Below are positions 4,996 through 6,800 of a DNA stretch of 6,800 nucleotides, one piece after another. The notes below the pieces were generated by a model. The model was not told where the DNA came from and made no database searches. It worked only from the letters and a program-made list of their open reading frames with translations. Within the stretch, counting starts at the first letter, position 1. Every line of letters begins with the position of its first letter. The DNA lies in the NCBI GenBank assembly GCA_937910265.1, contig CALEPD010000097.1:1-6800 (forward strand). Reading direction: 5' to 3'. The translations under genes were made by a program, and so were the position numbers. This DNA comes from an uncultured Bacteroidales bacterium. Lineage in GTDB: Bacteria; Bacteroidota; Bacteroidia; Bacteroidales; P3.

Positions 4996-6800
4996 TTATT
5001 GTTTGTATTGTTGTACAATCAATTGGAATTCGTCATCGCCCCAGTATTCTCTGAATTCTACATCGCTGGCGGCTTTTGCCTTGTAGTCGTATTCCTGGTC
5101 AACGGCAGCTTCAAGATTTTGCAATGCTTTGGCTCTGTCGCCTTGACGGGCGTAGGCTACTGCACGCAGGTAGTTCACTTCGGCAGTTTGGTCAAGGCAG
5201 CAGTCAAGTGTACGGATGCATGCTGAGGTCTCCTCGTTCATCAACTGGGCAAAGGCAAGGTTGAAGCTACAGGTGTTTTGACGCAACATCCTCTGGGCTT
5301 CTTTATAGTTGCCGCGTTTCAGATTTAAGATAGGTATATTGGCTTCAGCATCGGTACTTCCTTGTTTCTGTGCCTCTTCGAAATAATGTTTGGCAAGGGT
5401 GTAGTCTTTCTTTGCAAGATTCAGCAGACCTGTGTTGTTCAGCACATCGGGGTTGTGGGGGTTGATGCGCCGTGCCACATTGAGATATCGCTCGGCTTCG
5501 GCATAATCTCCAAGGTAAAACGCTACGGCTCCTGCGTTGTTCCATGCTGCCCATTCTCCACTATGGTTCTCGGTGGCCCATTTGTAGTATTTCAATTTTG
5601 TGGGGTAGCTGTAGTTGATATAGGCGGCATACATCAGCTCGTCGAACGAAAGTTTGGCGGGGTTGAGGGTTGCCTGTTTTGCTATCTCTTGGTCGTTCTT
5701 GCGGGCCTCTGAGTAGTAAAGGGCAATCTGTGCACGACGCAGGTTGGGGAAGATCTCTTCGTTCAACTGCGGGTAGCTTTCTGCCATGTTTTTAATCATC
5801 TGTTCGCGCTTGATGATGTTCTGTTGGGTCTCAACAACGTTGATGAGGGCATTCTTGTCTTGGATGTCCGATTGCTCAATCATGATGACGAAATGTACCC
5901 AGTCTTCGCCCGAAGCTCTGGTGGTGATGATGATTTGTTTCATCAGGTTGTATTTGTAGTAGTCAACATCCTGAGGACTGACATGGGCTCTTTTGGCCAT
6001 GATGGTGAGTACTTCGTCGAGAATGTTCTGCAATTGTTCGGTGGCAACATCTGCACGGTTTTTCGACACGCCGACATTGTTGGTCTCTTCTCCCTCAGGC
6101 GAAGCCCATCCGGTAATGGTTATCTGGCGGGGAAGTCCGTTCTCTAACATGATGCGTTTTAAGTCGCGGTAGGTGTTATAGGCATCAAATTTACGGTTCA
6201 TCTCAAAATCCCAGTCGAGAGTGGATGTTCCGTTCAGAAAGTAGATGTCGGCAGTTTCCACAACGCCCTCTTTTTTGTTGTAGTTGATTGGGGCTATCGA
6301 AATGTTTCCACGTATGTCAATCCATGAGGCAGTGTTGTTTACACCGTCCGATATCAAAACTGTGGGGAATTCTTTGCTGGGGTGTTTCTTCTGTACTTCA
6401 TCGGCAAAATGCGATTCATCGTCAATTTCATTCGACATATATCCGATGGGAGTCAAGATTACACGGCCGCTTTCCATTCCCGGTTTGTAGTCAAACGAAT
6501 CGTTGTATGTATAGCGTCCGCCGGTAACATAGTGCATGGTCGGGCACTCTCCGGTTACTGACTCGCCTTTAATGTTCATCGGCTCGAGGGCTATTTCGCC
6601 GCCTTCCCATACGAATACGGGTTGGATGAACATCGAGGCGCCTTTGTTGAAATACTTCTGTGGTATGGCTCCCGTGAAGTTTACGACAACTTTGTCGTCA
6701 CGCGTTTCTATGGGATTGGGGTTTGCCTGATAGCGGATTTTTTTGCTGCCTTTGCTCATTTTTGACAATGGTGAACATCCTGTTAGCAGAACTACTATCA
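4996..6800 (-). CDS. Outer-membrane-type lipoprotein with OmpA-like domain and C-terminal TPR repeats (5' end outside window)
   Basis: The frame stays open to the right edge, so the gene is partial. The last visible upstream codons read I-V-V-L-L-T-G-C-S-P: the end of a lipoprotein signal peptide with lipobox L-T-G-C (Cys codon 6777-6775). The true start is therefore beyond 6800, and an apparent TTG start at 6768 lies inside the mature protein. Counting Cys as 1, the mature protein is 593 residues. Residues about 1-170 look beta-rich. Residues about 176-301 resemble an OmpA C-terminal domain, with I-T-I-T-G-W-A-S-P-E-G and S-K-N-R-A-D. TPR-like helical pairs span about 407-474, with weaker ones at 475-500 and 532-565. 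Ser at +2 and the absence of an acidic stretch after Cys suggest, by inference, outer-membrane anchoring facing the periplasm. Peptidoglycan or protein scaffolding is a guess; no specific function is known to me. The stop is 7 bases before the preferred pssA start. Confidence 0.88.
   Translation of the reverse strand, partial: IVVLLTGCSPLSKMSKGSKKIRYQANPNPIETRDDKVVVNFTGAIPQKYFNKGASMFIQPVFVWEGGEIALEPMNIKGESVTGECPTMHYVTGGRYTYNDSFDYKPGMESGRVILTPIGYMSNEIDDESHFADEVQKKHPSKEFPTVLISDGVNNTASWIDIRGNISIAPINYNKKEGVVETADIYFLNGTSTLDWDFEMNRKFDAYNTYRDLKRIMLENGLPRQITITGWASPEGEETNNVGVSKNRADVATEQLQNILDEVLTIMAKRAHVSPQDVDYYKYNLMKQIIITTRASGEDWVHFVIMIEQSDIQDKNALINVVETQQNIIKREQMIKNMAESYPQLNEEIFPNLRRAQIALYYSEARKNDQEIAKQATLNPAKLSFDELMYAAYINYSYPTKLKYYKWATENHSGEWAAWNNAGAVAFYLGDYAEAERYLNVARRINPHNPDVLNNTGLLNLAKKDYTLAKHYFEEAQKQGSTDAEANIPILNLKRGNYKEAQRMLRQNTCSFNLAFAQLMNEETSACIRTLDCCLDQTAEVNYLRAVAYARQGDRAKALQNLEAAVDQEYDYKAKAASDVEFREYWGDDEFQLIVQQYKQ
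6775..6786 (-). other. Lipobox (L-T-G-C) of the truncated lipoprotein
   Basis: Read on the minus strand, codons CTA ACA GGA TGT encode Leu-Thr-Gly-Cys directly after a hydrophobic run (Ile-Val-Val-Leu). This fits the signal peptidase II consensus [LVI][ASTVI][GAS]C. Cleavage would leave Cys as the lipid-modified N-terminus. Only the end of the hydrophobic core is inside the window; the basic n-region and start codon are not. Confidence 0.85.

Overview
The window reads as a compact stretch of a Bacteroidales (phylum Bacteroidota) chromosome. Every supported gene is on the minus strand, so transcription runs from high to low coordinates. The assignment rests on four things: the protein families present (an OmpA-like/TPR lipoprotein with a G-x-A-S-P-E-G motif, an HTH-less biotin ligase and a long QueA variant), the lack of clear Shine-Dalgarno sequences, likely TTG starts, and a candidate promoter of the Bacteroidota -33/-7 type (TTTG, 20 bases, TAnnTTTG-like). 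The genus cannot be told from this sequence.

Layout in transcription order. (1) 6800-4996: the 3' end of a large lipoprotein gene cut by the right edge. The end of its signal peptide and the lipobox L-T-G-C are still visible, followed by a beta-rich N-terminal region, an OmpA-like domain and C-terminal TPRs. (2) 4988-4263: pssA, phosphatidylserine synthase. (3) 4270-3053: queA family, queuosine biosynthesis. (4) 3041-2331: comF family phosphoribosyltransferase. These four genes overlap or sit 7-11 bases apart and look like one operon. (5) 2330-2151: a 180-base AT-rich intergenic region with the candidate promoter for the next unit. (6) 2150-1446 pyrH, 1435-872 frr and 865-137 birA, with gaps of 10 and 6 bases, look like a second operon. 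(7) 136-1: no gene; a perfect 7-bp inverted repeat and a second small one lie near the left edge.

The content is mostly housekeeping: UMP phosphorylation, ribosome recycling, biotin attachment, phospholipid head-group synthesis and tRNA wobble modification. I found no mobile element, CRISPR array, defence system, toxin-antitoxin pair, rRNA or tRNA, and no convincing undescribed multi-gene system. The points most worth a second look are an Arg-to-Ile change in the normally conserved G-R-G loop of BirA, the atypical OmpA-like domain of the lipoprotein, a roughly 40-residue insertion in the QueA homologue, and a palindromic element at the left edge that could be a dispersed repeat.
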